DNA from: Ophioderma brevispina
Taxonomy: Eukaryota > Echinodermata > Ophiuroidea > Amphilepidida > Ophiodermatidae
Length of the DNA: 64,000 nt
Direction of reading: 5' to 3'
Assembly: GCA_023653785.1 (NCBI GenBank)
Contig: JAMKCH010001678.1
Coordinates: 44,934-108,933, forward strand
Part shown: in pieces, positions 47,091 through 59,630 of the stretch
Layout of the letters: each line of letters begins with the position of its first letter
Numbering within the stretch: the stretch's first letter is position 1
Position numbers and translations under genes: made by a program
The notes under the pieces: model-generated
What the model saw: the letters and a program-made list of their open reading frames with translations, nothing else
The model's database searches: none
What the model was told of the DNA's origin: nothing

Positions 47091-47245
47091 GAGTGAAAAA
47101 ATTGACCCTGATTGTGTCCACCATTTTGAAGTTTTAAATAACATATATCTAAAATGTGTGCTATCATCTGAAAGCTTAGTGCATTATATTTAATTTGCTG
47201 CAAAGATAATTCACATCGGTTACTATAGTCTGATTGTTTATTCCT
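47088..47245 (+). repeat. Dispersed repeat, partner of 48158-48300
   Basis: GAGTGAAAAAATTGACCCTG, then TTGTGTCC.CCATTTT, GAAAGCTT and TTTAATTTGCTGCAAAGATA, match 48158-48300 in the same orientation. It may be one end of a longer element whose other parts are at 48158. Confidence 0.7.
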
Positions 47246-47503
47246 GTCAGAAAACGCATATTGTCGATGGTAAGAACTCATTTGGAGATGTGTTGAGATC
47301 AAAAACTAAAAAGCCGTATTACCAGCTGAAATGCTCAACTTTGTTCAACAGAATAAGATGATTTAACCCATTTTACATTTGTATCGAATACGTAAAGGCT
47401 TCATACTAGATTCAATTGAATAGATTGTTGTAAAATCGGAGACACGCTATCGATTTCTTGGTTTGGAGTCAATCAAAGAACGGATAAAGTGTCATGAACA
47501 TCG

Positions 47504-47705
47504 ACACTATGAGCTAGTAAAATCTCAATTCCCTTGGCACAGTTCAGTAGCCTTCATTCACCAATGTATTTAGAAAATACACCCCCGGTATTTGGGTATG
47601 ATGTATGATACCCAGATCACACAAGATCAGTTCATGTCAATGTTTGTACAAGTACAACCTACTGAACTGTGTCCTTGGTGGATGAGCGCATTGTAACTCA
47701 TAGTG
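47504..47705. mobile_element. Palindromic MITE with CACTATGAG/CTCATAGTG ends, copy 2
   Basis: The left arm, CACTATGAGCTAGTAAAATC and CTTGGCACAGTTCAGTAG, is inverted at the right as CTACTGAACTGTGTCCTTGG then TTGTAACTCATAGTG. It shares ends with 37999-38195. Confidence 0.75.
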
Positions 47706-48157
47706 CGAGGCTGGGTGAAGAGGAGGATTAGGCCACGTAAATATTGTAGTTTGTTATGAATGACCAAAACGCCAATGTACTTAAATAAATGATTGGGCCA
47801 AGCTTATTTTTTCTGGAACAAGACGAATAAATGTATATCAGGTTTTCCAACATTCCTAGTGACGTAAAGAACTTTGGTGAGTAATAATTACTTATATGTT
47901 ATGTATCATTTTCTTTTGTTGAATGCTTCAGAGTTTGATCAAGTTTTGTGTTTGGAATTGCCTTGTAATATTTTCTTCGTGAGAAAAGGGACTTTTTTTA
48001 ACCATGGCCTTAATCTGATCCGGTATCGTCGCATCGGATTTCTATTGTATTTGATTGGGTAAAGCATACAACCTTTCAGAACGAATGGAATCGTCGACAC
48101 GCCCCAAAAACCTTTAATGAACTGACAGGAATAAAAAAAAATCCTACTATAGTACAG

Positions 48158-49360
48158 AGTGAGTAAAAAATTGACCCTGATTGTGTCCGCCATTTTTAAT
48201 TTGTAAGTAACATAATTATATCTAACATATGTGATATCATCGGAAAGCTTCTTTCATTATCTTTAATTTGCTGCAAAGATAATTCCAATTGGTTGAGTAT
48301 AGGCCGAGCTACAGTCTTTTGAATCAAGTAGTCAACGTTTCCACCTATCGAAGGATTCCCATTTGAATACACAGTGGTCAACTAAGCAAATGACTCACCA
48401 AAATGATGATAATGATATGTCTATGTTTATGTCAAATTAAGTGGTATCTTAATGGTGTAAAAGCCAGTGATAATGGTAACATTTATTTGAAACTCTTTTT
48501 TTCAAGATGTGGTGTATTTTGGTTTACAAATATAGACAATACTTTAAAACTCAAAAGGTCGTCACCAATGTCCGTTCGTTCATATGGTATGATTCATTCA
48601 ACTTCTCCAGAAACTGACACATGTATCAAGTTACTTTATGTTTCAAATGGTTTTATGAGCAATGAGGACGTAGAACAATTTAGAGGACAACGGTGGTAAA
48701 TTGTGACTGACAGAAAACTTAGTGTCAATGACCTATATTATAATGTAAACTGGTCAGTTATTGTGAAAGAAGACGAATATTTTGTTACTCAACCCGTATC
48801 GCCGAGGTGATAACACCTGGAATTTGTTCAACTGCGTGGCAATATAACAATGGCTCCGCATACCAGGCCGATTGTTGAATATCTTTAGCTCGTGGTTTGC
48901 TGATTGGGAAAGGAAATTCGGGTGCCACTTTATTCTTTTTCAAGAAATGTGCTAGTTTTATGTGCGGTAACAGACAGTTATATGATTTTAATTATATTAT
49001 TATTATTAATTTTATACTTGGTTTTCCCCTACCCCCTTACGGGTACTACAAAATTTATTTCTTATAGTCTAATATGAAGGAACAGACATCGGTGACAACC
49101 TTTTGAGCTTTAAAGTATTGTCTATGTTTGAAGACCTAAATATTCCACATCCTGAAAAAAAGTGTTTAAAATAAAACTTACCATTATCACTGGCTTTTAC
49201 ACCTTTAAGATACCACTTTATTTGACATAAACATAGACATACCTTTATCATTTTGGGGAGTTATTTGTTCAGTTGACCGCCGTGCATTCAAATGGGAATC
49301 GGTGGATAGGGGAAAAGCGGACTACTTGATTCAAAAGACTCTAGCTCGACCTGTATTATT
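48158..49360. mobile_element. Inverted-repeat element, arms about 290 bp
   Basis: The arms 48303-48595 and 49078-49355 are inverted copies, roughly 85 percent alike by eye. Each keeps an open frame of about 60 codons with matching residues (CLCLCQIKWYL, GVKASDNG, NIDNTLKLKR, SPMSV), seen as ORFs 48403-48699 (+) and 49069-49251 (-). No known domain is recognised. The left side extends to GAGTGAGTAAAAAATTGACC at 48158, shared with 47088. The spacer (48600-49070) is unrecognised. Confidence 0.65.
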
Positions 49361-50244
49361 TCATTTAGAGTGGTCATTGGGAGTAAAATATTAAAAATTG
49401 ATTGCCTAATAACAAGAATCTGTGTCATAAAAAAATGACATTAGAGAAAAAACAGTTGTTTACCATGATGGTTCACTTTTTGCTGAAGTTTTTGATAAAA
49501 AGGTCAACAATTTAGAGTAGAGAAATTTTGACAAGAAAGTAAACTTTTTAGTGATGAGTTGTTCAAAAAGTCCGAAAAAAGAGGTCCACTTTTTTCAAAG
49601 TCCGCACCCTCTCAAAATAAATCCTACGTACGGCCATGTGTTACAAGATACTCCTTCATGTGCATACCGAAATATTAAGAACTGAATAATAATATATAGG
49701 CTGTGCCAAATATGTGGATTAGAAGCTAGAAACGTAACAGGTACGTCGTCAACATAAGGTGGAGTTCAATGCCAACATGCAAAACACTTTTAGGCACAAG
49801 TAACTCGGTGTTCGCGTCGTTTATTACAGCACATTTTTTAAGAGCGCCCCAAATTTTCCAAAAAAAAAATGAGATTTTTACACGGTTGTATTGGTAACTG
49901 GCTAGTAAACTATACCTGTGAATGGTTAAGCTCGAAAATGTGTATGTGTCGCAAACGAAGGAGTTTTGTAGTTAGAATAATTATTATCAGAGATCTCCGA
50001 TAATAATTCATCGGCTGCTGGAAACGGCCTTCCAGTATGAAATAGCCGGAAATAGCACCATGTACGTGTCTACGCTCACCCATTAGTTGGTTCAAGCAAG
50101 TCAAATTAGAGATCATTTTCTTGAGGTGGCATTATTTCACCATGGACGGACATAAATTTAGCATTTCCAGCTCTGCCTTTAAGTACAATCTGGGATCCCA
50201 ATTCTAATTACAAACTCGCTTAGGCCAAAAAAAATTGTTGTACA

Positions 50245-51214
50245 GGGTGTCTCAGAAAGAACGTTACCCTCCAGAAACGGCCATTTTTGCTTACTTAATC
50301 AATTCTTATCCTTGTTTTAGCTTTATATTATGAAAATATGTACTCTTTTGAACATATGGTGAAAACAAGAAAGAAACGGTGAAAAAATAACCAAAACAAT
50401 GACTATTTCCCTAAAAAATTGATGCAAACTTACTTTGGCCACGGCTTAGATTGGCAGAGGAAAACCATGGGTGGAAAATATCCCAGCATCATAAAAATGT
50501 TTAATTTAAAGAAACTCCTGGCAATAATATTCAAATTCCAAGGTCCATTACTCGTTCTAGAGTTTATTGTTTGGTTCTCTCCGCACTGCAGCATTTATTA
50601 CGGCTGATTGTCCTGTTTCTCTTTGACGATCATCTCTCTCTCCTTGCACCTTTAGAATATTCGCCATGCTCAGAATTTTTTCTGTCCCGTGGATTGCCAT
50701 TTACTGGGAATCCTACTTGTAGGAAAAAAATTTACCCATCACGATGACGATTGGTCCTTTTAATCCAAGAGCGTTCAGTATAATAGCCATGTAGGAGTCG
50801 CGCCCAATGTCCTTATTTGAAAATGCGCTTAAAACAAATTAATATTTGCATTTATGATGGGAGACGGGTGATATGATTAGGTCACTTCATGCTGAAGAAC
50901 AAATGAAGTGCATGTTCAGGTGCTTTTTAGGCATACATGTGGAACAAATTAATTTAATATGAGGAGTCAAGTGTGTTCAAAATCCATAAGGAAATACAAG
51001 TACATGTTTCTCTGCTATTGCTGCCGTGGACAAAGTAGATTTCATCATTTTTAGGGAAAAATAGTCATTGTTTGGTATTTTTTCACCGGTTTCTTTCTTG
51101 TTTCACCATATGTCCAAAATACCATTTCATAAGATAAGCTAAAAACAGGGATAAAGATTGATTAAGTAAGTAAAATGGCCGTTTTGGGAGGTCACGTTCT
51201 TGTCTGAGACACCC
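50245..51214. mobile_element. TIR element with GGGTGTCTCAGA ends, 970 bp
   Basis: The left end GGGTGTCTCAGAAAGAACGT faces the right end GGGTGTCTCAGACAAGAACG on the minus strand. Arms of about 200 bp share AACGGCCATTTT, TAAAAACAGG or its equivalent, and ATAGTCATTGTTT. The middle (50460-51000) has no intact transposase. Such ends occur in several cut-and-paste families; I do not assign one. Confidence 0.8.
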
Positions 51215-51344
51215 ATGATTGGAGTAACGGGCCAGAGACAACATAGGTAGGTTTTTTTTCAATATGCATTACTAATCAAATCATCACACATAATCTATGT
51301 ATGTTATTTATTGATACTTTTGACTCTGATTATTGAAATCTTAA

Positions 51345-51681
51345 AGGCCGATCAGAGATTTTCTGAGGAGGGCCTCAATTTCAAAATATCGTGTTTTTGC
51401 ATGTACATATGTTGTCCATTATCTAATCACTGTGTGAAATTGCTAGGTTAAACTCGACTTCTTCATATAAGGAAAATAACAACTGTTATAAAATTCCGGA
51501 TCCGGCATTGTTGTTATACACAGTATCATATGGGACGTAATACTACACATAGGCCTAAATGTTACTGCATCAAACGGAAAAATCCGATTCATCTCAAAAT
51601 TTCGGATGTGCATTTTAGGTCACTATCGTTTCTTCTAGTTATTACACAAAAAATAATATTTCGAAAGCTCTGAGTCAGACT
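51345..51681. mobile_element. TTAA-flanked MITE (337 bp)
   Basis: The left end is AGGCCGATCAGAGATTTTC and the right end on the minus strand is AGTCTGACTCAGAGCTTTCG. TTAA flanks at 51341-51344 and 51682-51685. A related single end lies at 15855. Confidence 0.7.
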
Positions 51682-51727
51682 TTAAATAGAAGGGAAATTC
51701 AAAAAGGTCAACATTTCAGCAAAAAAA

Positions 51728-52065
51728 GGTAAAACATTTTGCCATAACTTTTTCCAGATGAGCTAGAGTAGTCAACTTAGGTATATTTAGTAGGAGGGGG
51801 ACAAAGACCCTACTAACCACTGTAATTCATTCCCCCAGGGGACCTCCCCTGGGTGACAGGGGGTGGGGGAGGATGGGGAGGGGAAGGAAATGTCAAAAAA
51901 GGTCAAAAATTTCACAAAAAAGTAACATTTTGCCATACTTTCAGATGAACTAGAGTAGTCAACATAGGATACTGTAGGAGGCGACAAAAGCCCCTACTAA
52001 CAATGAAATCCATTCCCCGTGACCTCCCCTGGTCTGACAGGGTGGGGAAATGTCAAAAAAGGAAA
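51728..52065. repeat. Imperfect tandem duplication, units about 190 and 145 bp
   Basis: TTTTGCCATA.CTTT..CAGATGA, CTAGAGTAGTCAAC, CCTACTAAC, GACCTCCCCTGG and AATGTCAAAAAAGG occur twice in the same order. The first unit has extra G-rich sequence. A G-run follows at about 52100-52117. Confidence 0.75.
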
Positions 52066-52209
52066 CATTCCCAAAAGTCCAATTTTGTTCTAGAGAGTGG
52101 GGGGGGGGGGGGGGGGTTAGTGTAGCCAAAATCAATATAATTTTAGGTCTATAGACTGAAAGTTTTTAGACCTATGCCTTTGATGAGCTCCTAGGCGTCC
52201 GATAAACTG

Positions 52210-52655
52210 CCCGATATGGAGTGTTGTTGAGGTTTGGGTCCAACAGTCCACTTAGCTTCAAGTGCATTCCATGCAGTAGAACTGGCTATGACTTTTTTTG
52301 TCTCCCACCTTCTTGCCCCGTCTACAGACATATATACATACACAAGTACACCCATATTATTCAAACTCCCCAGAGCGACAGACCCAAGGAGAAGAAAAGC
52401 AATCCGCCCATACCGCCATTGGCGGTTGTTTACAGATTTTTGTTATTGGGGTGGCTTCAAAACTCACCACCTCTTGCTCGCCGGGTTACCCTCCGGTCCT
52501 TCACGTTGATATTTGTTCTGAGCGATTAAGAAGGTTCACAAAACGTCGATGCACCCGCGGTTGAGCTTTGACGACTGACTGACTGACGGACTTACTTACT
52601 ACTTACTTACTTACTGACTTAATGACTTACTGACTTACTTACTTACAGAGGGACA
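52210..52655 (+). repeat. Candidate retroelement 3' region ending in TTAC/TGAC repeats
   Basis: A GC-richer block with three overlapping open frames (up to 102 residues, 52221-52529) ends in GTTGAGCTTTGACGACTGAC and a TGAC/TTAC microsatellite (52573-52647). It looks like the 3' untranslated part of a LINE, but no RT is present. The ORFs are not supported as proteins. Confidence 0.35.
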
Positions 52656-52656
52656 T

Positions 52657-52975
52657 ATTAATAATAATAATAATAATACCGACATTATATAGCGCCTTTT
52701 CCAGGGAGCCAAAGCGCTTGGCCTATTATTATTAGCTGCCTTCAGAAATCGTCACAATCATTTTGCTTCACCTAGGCCGGCAGCCGGCCAAGCGCACTGC
52801 CATCAGCAATTAGATTGTAATATTCCACCCATAACAGCTACCCGGAATCGCTTGGGTCGACCGAAGCAAGGGAGGTAAGTGCCTTGCCCAAGTGCACACA
52901 CATTGGCCACAACGGGGCTGAACCCAACCTTTGGATCATGAGTCGCAGTCATATCCACTGGACCACATGGCCATG
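52657..52975 (-). repeat. tRNA-derived SINE, minus strand
   Basis: Read on the minus strand, the head has an A box (TGGTCCAGTGGATA), an anticodon-loop-like ACTCATGA (CAT) and a B box (GGTTCAGCCCC). The tail has AAAAGGCGCTATATAATG and a TAT/TTA repeat (52657-52678). The head resembles tRNA-Met. The element looks full length. Confidence 0.8.
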
Positions 52976-52999
52976 AAAACATTGAGGAGATTCCGAAGG

Positions 53000-54110
53000 A
53001 AGCGCCCCCAATTTTGTTCGAAGAACCCCGGTTTTTGCATATTTGGGGAATGCTTACCAAGTATTAGATCACACTGAAGTGAATTAGCCAATACGCCCCG
53101 TCTTATGGGAATAAGATGATGATTTTAGTACTTTCTGTAAGTCACGACAGAAAGTCAAAGAATGGTTTTCTATGGGGGGGAGCGGCGATTGCGATAGCAG
53201 GCAAGTTCCAAAAAACGTTTGCGGTTTTCTTCTGTACTTGTGTGTTCAATTAAACCTACAAACGTGCTACGGTAGGTGTGGTCTACGACGCCGATCCAGT
53301 GAAAAATTGAGAGAAATTTGTATTCCTAAAAAAATCTCCTCCTGTCACTTTTTTTAAAACAATTACTATCATGTTAAATAGCTCTCTCAACTTAGCACAA
53401 TCTTTAAAGGGCTATAAATCAGTTCAACAAAAACATTTTCAAACAAACGCAACCATAAAAATCATACAAAATTGAACACAGATATAAATTAAGAAGACTA
53501 GTTTCTTGAAATCATGTCTTCAGATTTTGTCAACACCCCTCATCGGTTTACAGTTATTCATTGAAAGGTGATTACTGGATTGGCTTCAGGGTACCATGAC
53601 AACCAATGAAACACAATCCGAGAACATGGTTTTCTCTGGAATTCCCCATAGGACATTTTCCCTTTCCATCATTGATGTTTCAACATATTAGTAGGTGAGT
53701 TACATTTGTTGATAAATGTTATGTGAGTTTGTGAAAAAAAATTACATCATTTTTTTTAACTTCAGACCAATATTGGTATTATGATGTAAAAGCAACATTT
53801 TAATAAATGTGTGAAAACGTTTTTCAAGAAATAATGTGATAACCCTGTAAATATCAAATTATGGTTGTATTTAAACATCAAAAAGGAACATGGTTTGAGT
53901 AATTATATAATTCACAAATTGTTGTTATTTTTTAACTTTTAAAACTAAACATATCGTTTGATCGTCAGTTTTATTTCTTCAATCTGTTTGAGGAATCGAA
54001 CACATGATACGGAAAGAAATATTTTAATTAGAACACTACAAGAACCCGTGGGTTCAATGATTGCCATTTACTTAGATGACCATTTCCACGTTATGTGATC
54101 AAAAGGGGAT
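53000..54110. other. No recognised feature
   Basis: Only short ORFs are present. TTTAAAGGGCTATAAATCAG at about 53403 resembles an end of TTAA-type elements, but no partner was found. Confidence 0.35.
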
Positions 54111-54349
54111 CATGGTTAAAGGGTCATTTTGTGATCCCAACAGCTTCGTCCTCCCAACTTACCGAAAAAAAAGTTGAGATTTTTATATCATCTGAACCGG
54201 GTGTAGTATGTGTGACTAATCTTACGTGCAAATTCGATCATCTTTTACTAAAAATGGCATTGACCGTTTCACCTCTTCTTTGATAGCACGGCACTTGAGT
54301 CATTTCCAAGCAAAACTGCAAAAAAGACGTGCAAGATTTCCTTGGCTCC

Positions 54350-57300
54350 GGTTGCAGAGCGCTCTCCGTCAGCGATCCTGCCCTACGCAATCAGTGATAA
54401 CGACTCCGCACGTCACAAGACAAAATCGTTCGAGTAATGATAACCGTAGGAGACCTATCTGTCGCTCAAGCACTCATTTCCCGTGCTAGTTGGTATATTA
54501 CCTACTTAACGCTTTCATCTACAGGTAAAATGTATATTAGCGAAGGTAGTTTGGATTTGGAGTACATATTCGATTACTAATATACACATTCATGGAGAAC
54601 ATTGATATCCAAGTGTATATACCCCCGGACACTTTCACGTATGGGGTTTATGTTAGGCCAAATAAAAAGTTTATCTCACATACCCACCCGCATACGTATG
54701 TGGAGCCACTTTTTGTCGCATAACCCTATGCGACGAGCCCAGTTTCCGGTTTTAAAATTTTTAAATTCAATTTTCAAATGCACAAATAGAGCAGATCGTG
54801 TTTTACCCGCCCCCCCCCCAAAAAAAGCCAAAACACAATACAGAGCATTTTCGCGAAACTCTTTTCCCTATTTTCTAAATTAAAATCATAGCATCATATT
54901 TTTTGTAAAAAAAAAAAAAATTGTATATAAGACAAACTTTTTATTGCATTTATCTAGTCATGACAAAGTAAGGTATTGTAACAGGGAGAGCTATGTATTG
55001 TATTTGGACGAAGCTGACACGATAGACATGATAGAGAAAGGGATAACTTTCCGGTTGTCTATGATCCCGGTTGAAATACAGAAACCGTAATAGTCCTTGG
55101 CACTATCGTTAAAGCAATATCGCCAACCTCGTGATAGTGGGAGAGCGTGGCCGAGCGTTAACACTCTAAGCGAAGAGAACGCCACCTCGTCGCCAGAGAA
55201 CGACACACTAGTTTTTCAATACCATGCCCGTCCAAATAGTTACGAGGTTTAGAAAACCTAGATGCAGATGATGGTTCTAAGGATTACAAATGGTATAGTT
55301 TGCTATATCAAGTACAATTACTATTAACACAGTAGGCTTAAAATAGTTCAAGGCCACCCTAGGGTAACAAATTTATAACAATTTCGCTCAAAATGGACTC
55401 AAATTCATCATGCTTATAGATAGTAATGCGAAATACATGTAATGTGATTTGTTTGACTTTGGAGATATTTACGACCTTTAGAAAACCAGGCTTATGCTTA
55501 TGCAAATGCAGATGCGGTGATGCAGTGAGCCCGCCCATGCCCAGCTGCTGTTCATGAATGTGACCGATATCGATCGATACGAGTGAACTTTGAATTCATG
55601 CGATCACATTTCCGAACACAGCTGGACATGGGCGCGCTCACTGCATCACCGCATCTGCATAAGCATAAACCCGGTTTTCTAAAGGTCGTAATCATTACAA
55701 AGGACAGGATCTATGGGGATCAGAACTGTGGCCTCTGTTAGATATCTTTAAGCTGATTAACATAAAGTAAATGTATATTTCCTGTTGTAACATTCACATA
55801 CGAACAATTTGAAACCAATCCGATAAATATTAATGTTTACCCCCATGATGACATTAAAAAGTTTATGGTCTGTCGTGCAAAAACAAAACAATCTCTCAAA
55901 TAACATAAAAAATGTAGTTGCAATCAATATTATATACGCTCAGTACTTAAATATTGTACAAAAGTAAATGAATACACACAATCTAACATATTTCAAGTAA
56001 AAGGCTCAATTTATTGCACAGTTATTAGGCTAATTAGGCGAAGATACGACTTTGTTGCACCCAAAATTGAATTTTTGTTGAACGCAACAAAGTTGTAACC
56101 GGTAGTTATACGGAAAAAAAATGTGTGTAATTACGCCACCTTAATTATCTAATTACTTTTTAATTAGTTAAGTGCAAAATAAAATATTCATATATATTTA
56201 AAAATAAATTTTCATCCTGTGTAATAATAATTTTCATTTCAAAACTCACTTCTAAATGAAACAAGAATGCTTCTCCTGTAAAATCATGAATTTATTGGAT
56301 TTTCACCAGCATTGAGTGCCTCACCTTCAATATTATTCAGGCTGCTAGCTTTGTTGTGTTTGAACTTTTGATGGCTTCAGCTTCCTCTTGTCTGGCTAAA
56401 GGGGACTCTATTTGCTGAAAGCTGTGGCATTGGGTCCATGACAAATGGATCTCTTAGAAATTCATGCAGAATTGAGATTCTTGTCATGGCCTTGCCAACA
56501 TTTCAACACATCCGTTGGCTCCAGGAGGTATTTTCCCCTTCTCCTTACCCAGTTCCATGACCTTTTTCAAGACCTCATGGCTGTTATTCTTAGAATGAGC
56601 TTCTTTCATTGCAGCTACGTCAACTTCCATATTTGTTCCACTCTTTGACACTCCACTTGACATTCAGCTTCTAAGAACTTGCTCTGTTGGTTGTGAGGAA
56701 TTGTTCAAAATAATTAGCATGACCTTCCTCCTCCAAGCTCTTCTTTGAACATCTCTAAAATATCTCTTAAGAAAAAACCTTATCTCGTGTGCACAGTTTC
56801 AAGAAGGTTAAGGTTTTTTTCACTAATCACTTTGCATGTTTTATATTGCTATCTTATATTTTACATCCTTGTCATTTTAGGCATTATGTGTACAATATGG
56901 TTTGTACATGTATCTTTGTTTTGTGTGCGTGTGGCTTGTTTTGTGTGTGTGGATATGTGCACTTTACAACTGCTATTATTATTATGACGGTGAACAATGT
57001 CCCGAAAATGTAAACAATGTGCCTAAAAAACATCATTTTTTTAAGATTTCATTGTTTCAGATTTTCATGTCCCAACACTTTTAGACGGGATTTTAATGTT
57101 TTAACCCAACAATATATCATTTTATTCAGCTATTGCTAAGCTTCAAAAAGGTATAGTTTTCACCATCTATGACTTATAGTTTTGGTCCAATGGGATGCAA
57201 ATAGTTCCAGGTCTACCTGGGTTAAAAATTTACAAAATGGTCAGATTATGTTAAAACTGGTCTCACATTGTTTAGGGCATCACAATCAATAAGAAAGGAT

Positions 57301-57480
57301 ACTGATACCATGATGTTATAGGAATACACAATGATTACGCTAAGAGTGAATAGAACAACAAAGTCATAGTGAACCATTGGTCATAGAAACACAATGTTAT
57401 CAGAAACCAATTCACGAAACAAACGTCATACAGACAGATTTGTGATAAATCCAGGCATAAGAGACCCTACACTTACACAT
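54350..57480. repeat. About 3 kb segmental duplication, copy 1
   Basis: Shares a collinear series of blocks with 60620-63710: CATTTCCCGTGCT.GTTGGTA, TACCTACTTAACGCTTTCAT, ATTAGCGAAGGTAGTTT, TTGGACGAAGCTGACAC, TTCAGCTTCCTCTTGTCTG, GGTTGTGAGGAATTGTTCAA, AATGTGCCTAAAAAAC and TCATAGAAACACAATG. Copy 1 has extra sequence between 55030 and 56040, including the palindrome at 55469. No gene is recognised in either copy. Confidence 0.85.
55469..55691. mobile_element. Palindromic MITE, 223 bp
   Basis: TTACGACCTTTAGAAAACC at the left and its reverse complement at the right, with arms of about 80-90 bp (GCTTATGCTTATGCA.ATGC, GGTGATGCAGTGAGC). It is absent from the second copy of the segmental duplication, although the surrounding 1 kb is also absent there. 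Confidence 0.85.
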
Positions 57481-58440
57481 AGAGATACTGTTATGAAGTC
57501 CGACCTTTGAGCTTGTAACCTTCCCATAGACCCAATACTGTAACAGCCGTCTTTGTTTGTTTGTTTTGTTTGTTATTTCCTCTTTATACTGGGGTCCTAT
57601 TTCAGGGGAAATTTTAGTATCCCTCTTTTGGGTTGTGTTTCCCTTCCATATTGCCAAGTCACAAAAGTTACAAAAATATAGTACACTTAATAATACCTAT
57701 TTAAATTTAACAGTATTTAATATTACAATCAATTCATTAGCTTACATAAATTTAACATTGCATACAATCATATACAGCTACTAGTAATTAACAACTGGAA
57801 ACTATCATAGCAAAATTTAAAAGCCTATTCTCCCTTAAAACAGAGCTTTTTTTGCATTCTAATTAAATAACAAATGTCAAATACAATGTTCTAATGGATA
57901 TGTTATTATGTCAGCTAAGACCATTTGACCCCATTTTCAAAAAATCCCATAGATTGAAATTTTACCCTATGTGACCTTCAAGACATTTTGCTTTATCGAA
58001 CTTCAACCCGTAGATACGATAGGCAAACTATACTTTTTTTTTTAATCTTTGAAACAGGATCAACATGTTGGTGTACTTATCTTACACATTCACCTTTTTC
58101 AATATTTTGACCGCTGTGAAACCTCTCCCCCATTCCACTGTTTTCCGGTTGTAAATGTCTTAGTTTATTTGTATAGTAGTAGTAGTATGTTATTCAATGT
58201 CAATAATACCAAATTCGGTTTAAAAAAAAATTTGCAATTATTTTGGGTTTGTGGGTAATGTTTTCATAATTTCACCCGTCTATGGCATGATTGGTTGGTT
58301 AGTTGGTTGGTTGTCGTGGGAGAACTGGGCGCTTACAGTGACGAAGACTATGTGCGCCATTACAAGACGACATCGCGCCAGGACGTGGATGAAATAGCAA
58401 GAAAAAAATCATAGGTATTGTCCTCCTTGTAACTATGCTA
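57480..58440. other. AT-rich DNA, nothing recognised
   Basis: A short TTTG microsatellite lies at about 57555-57585. No coding region is supported. Confidence 0.4.
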
Positions 58441-58443
58441 ACA

Positions 58444-58650
58444 ATAGACCGTATTCAATAACGTCACCCACCAGACCCCCCCCCGCCCCCACGTTGGTGA
58501 TCAATGATGTTATACATTCCCGACTACAATACATTAAGCTGTCATCTGATCATGTTTAGCGATTGCACGGGATCATTGACCGCGTGATTATTGTCGACTG
58601 GATGCGTCTATCTTGACGCACCAATATTGCTGGCTATTGAATACGGGTTT
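58444..58650. mobile_element. MITE, uninterrupted copy of the element at 12010
   Basis: ATAGACCGTATTCAATA at the left and TATTGAATACGG at the right, about 207 bp. The sequence ACATTAAGCTGTCA at about 58531 is the unoccupied form of the TTAA site that holds the 261 bp insert at 12092. A C-run near 58477 replaces part of the left arm. Confidence 0.85.
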
Positions 58651-58869
58651 ACGAGACGACTCAAGGTCGAAAAGGAACCTCCCCTAGGTTCATAAAACAA
58701 ATTCACAGTGACTATTTGTAATAATATTGACTTACCAAGATTAAATTCAAAATGATTTTAAATACATAAATTAAAGCGATCAATACACAAGCACAAAATT
58801 ATTTATATTTCTTCCTATGTAAAAATCCAATGTATAAACACACAACATATCTCCTCATTATACAATATT

Positions 58870-59630
58870 TCACAGTTCTTGTTGGGTGCTCACCATCTCC
58901 TTGTAGAATCAGATTCCCATAAATCTGGACGACCCAATTCTTGCTGGTACAGTTTCAGTAGTTTCGCTCAATCCAAAAGTCCTTTTGGGTCTAGACCGCG
59001 ATTAATTTGCAAACTCGTAGACTTGGAGAAATACTGGAAGAAATCACTGCAGCTTATAGTCCCAACAGGTCAGCTCAGTGCGTTAAGGTGAACTCTTGGG
59101 TAGAGCAACACTGGTATAAAACGAGACACTCCCTGCTGGTTTCTAATGGTACCTTTGTTTTTCCAAAGGCGCCCAATTTTAAGCAGGCTCGAAATTCGAC
59201 ACTTTTCAAATTATTAAGAACAAACATTTTTATAAACAATGTTTGAAAGTTCTCCACCTTCGTTTGAGAGGTCTACTCGATGAAACTCTGTCAGCTGGCG
59301 AAGAGAAAATGACTTGCAACAGAATTTGTCCACAGCAATTTCCCATGATTGCCAACAAATCAATCGACGACAAGAGGAAGATTTCGGTCCTCTTTTCCCT
59401 TTCGCTGAAACGTTTAAAGGGAGTCCCAATCTTCCCACTTTCTCTAAGTGTATTTGACATTAGCATTACACAAATTTTATTGTTCATCAACAGGTGTTCA
59501 ATCTTGCTTCCTATAGGTGAACAAGACCTCTGTCCAGTCTTAGAATGAAGAGGATAAGACACTGTGTTCCTCTTGTTCTCAGATTGCGACATATTCTGAC
59601 TGTTTGTACGCAGAGTCTTCACACTCTAGT
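58870..59630. other. Less AT-rich block with overlapping ORFs on both strands
   Basis: The longest is minus-strand 59230-59622 (130 residues); plus-strand 59243-59548 has 101. No domain, signal peptide or splice pattern is convincing. It may be a decayed gene or a non-coding transcript. It has no partner in the window. Confidence 0.25.

Noticed and set aside
46824..47193. Threonine/proline/histidine-rich ORFs
   Set aside because: They arise from the G-poor low-complexity tract, which is open in two frames at once.
52221..52564. Three overlapping ORFs of 88-102 residues
   Set aside because: All frames are open only because of local composition. The block looks like a retroelement 3' region.
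52915..52975. tRNA-Met gene on the minus strand
   Set aside because: A and B boxes and a CAT loop are present, but they head a SINE with a trinucleotide tail, and the stems are imperfect.
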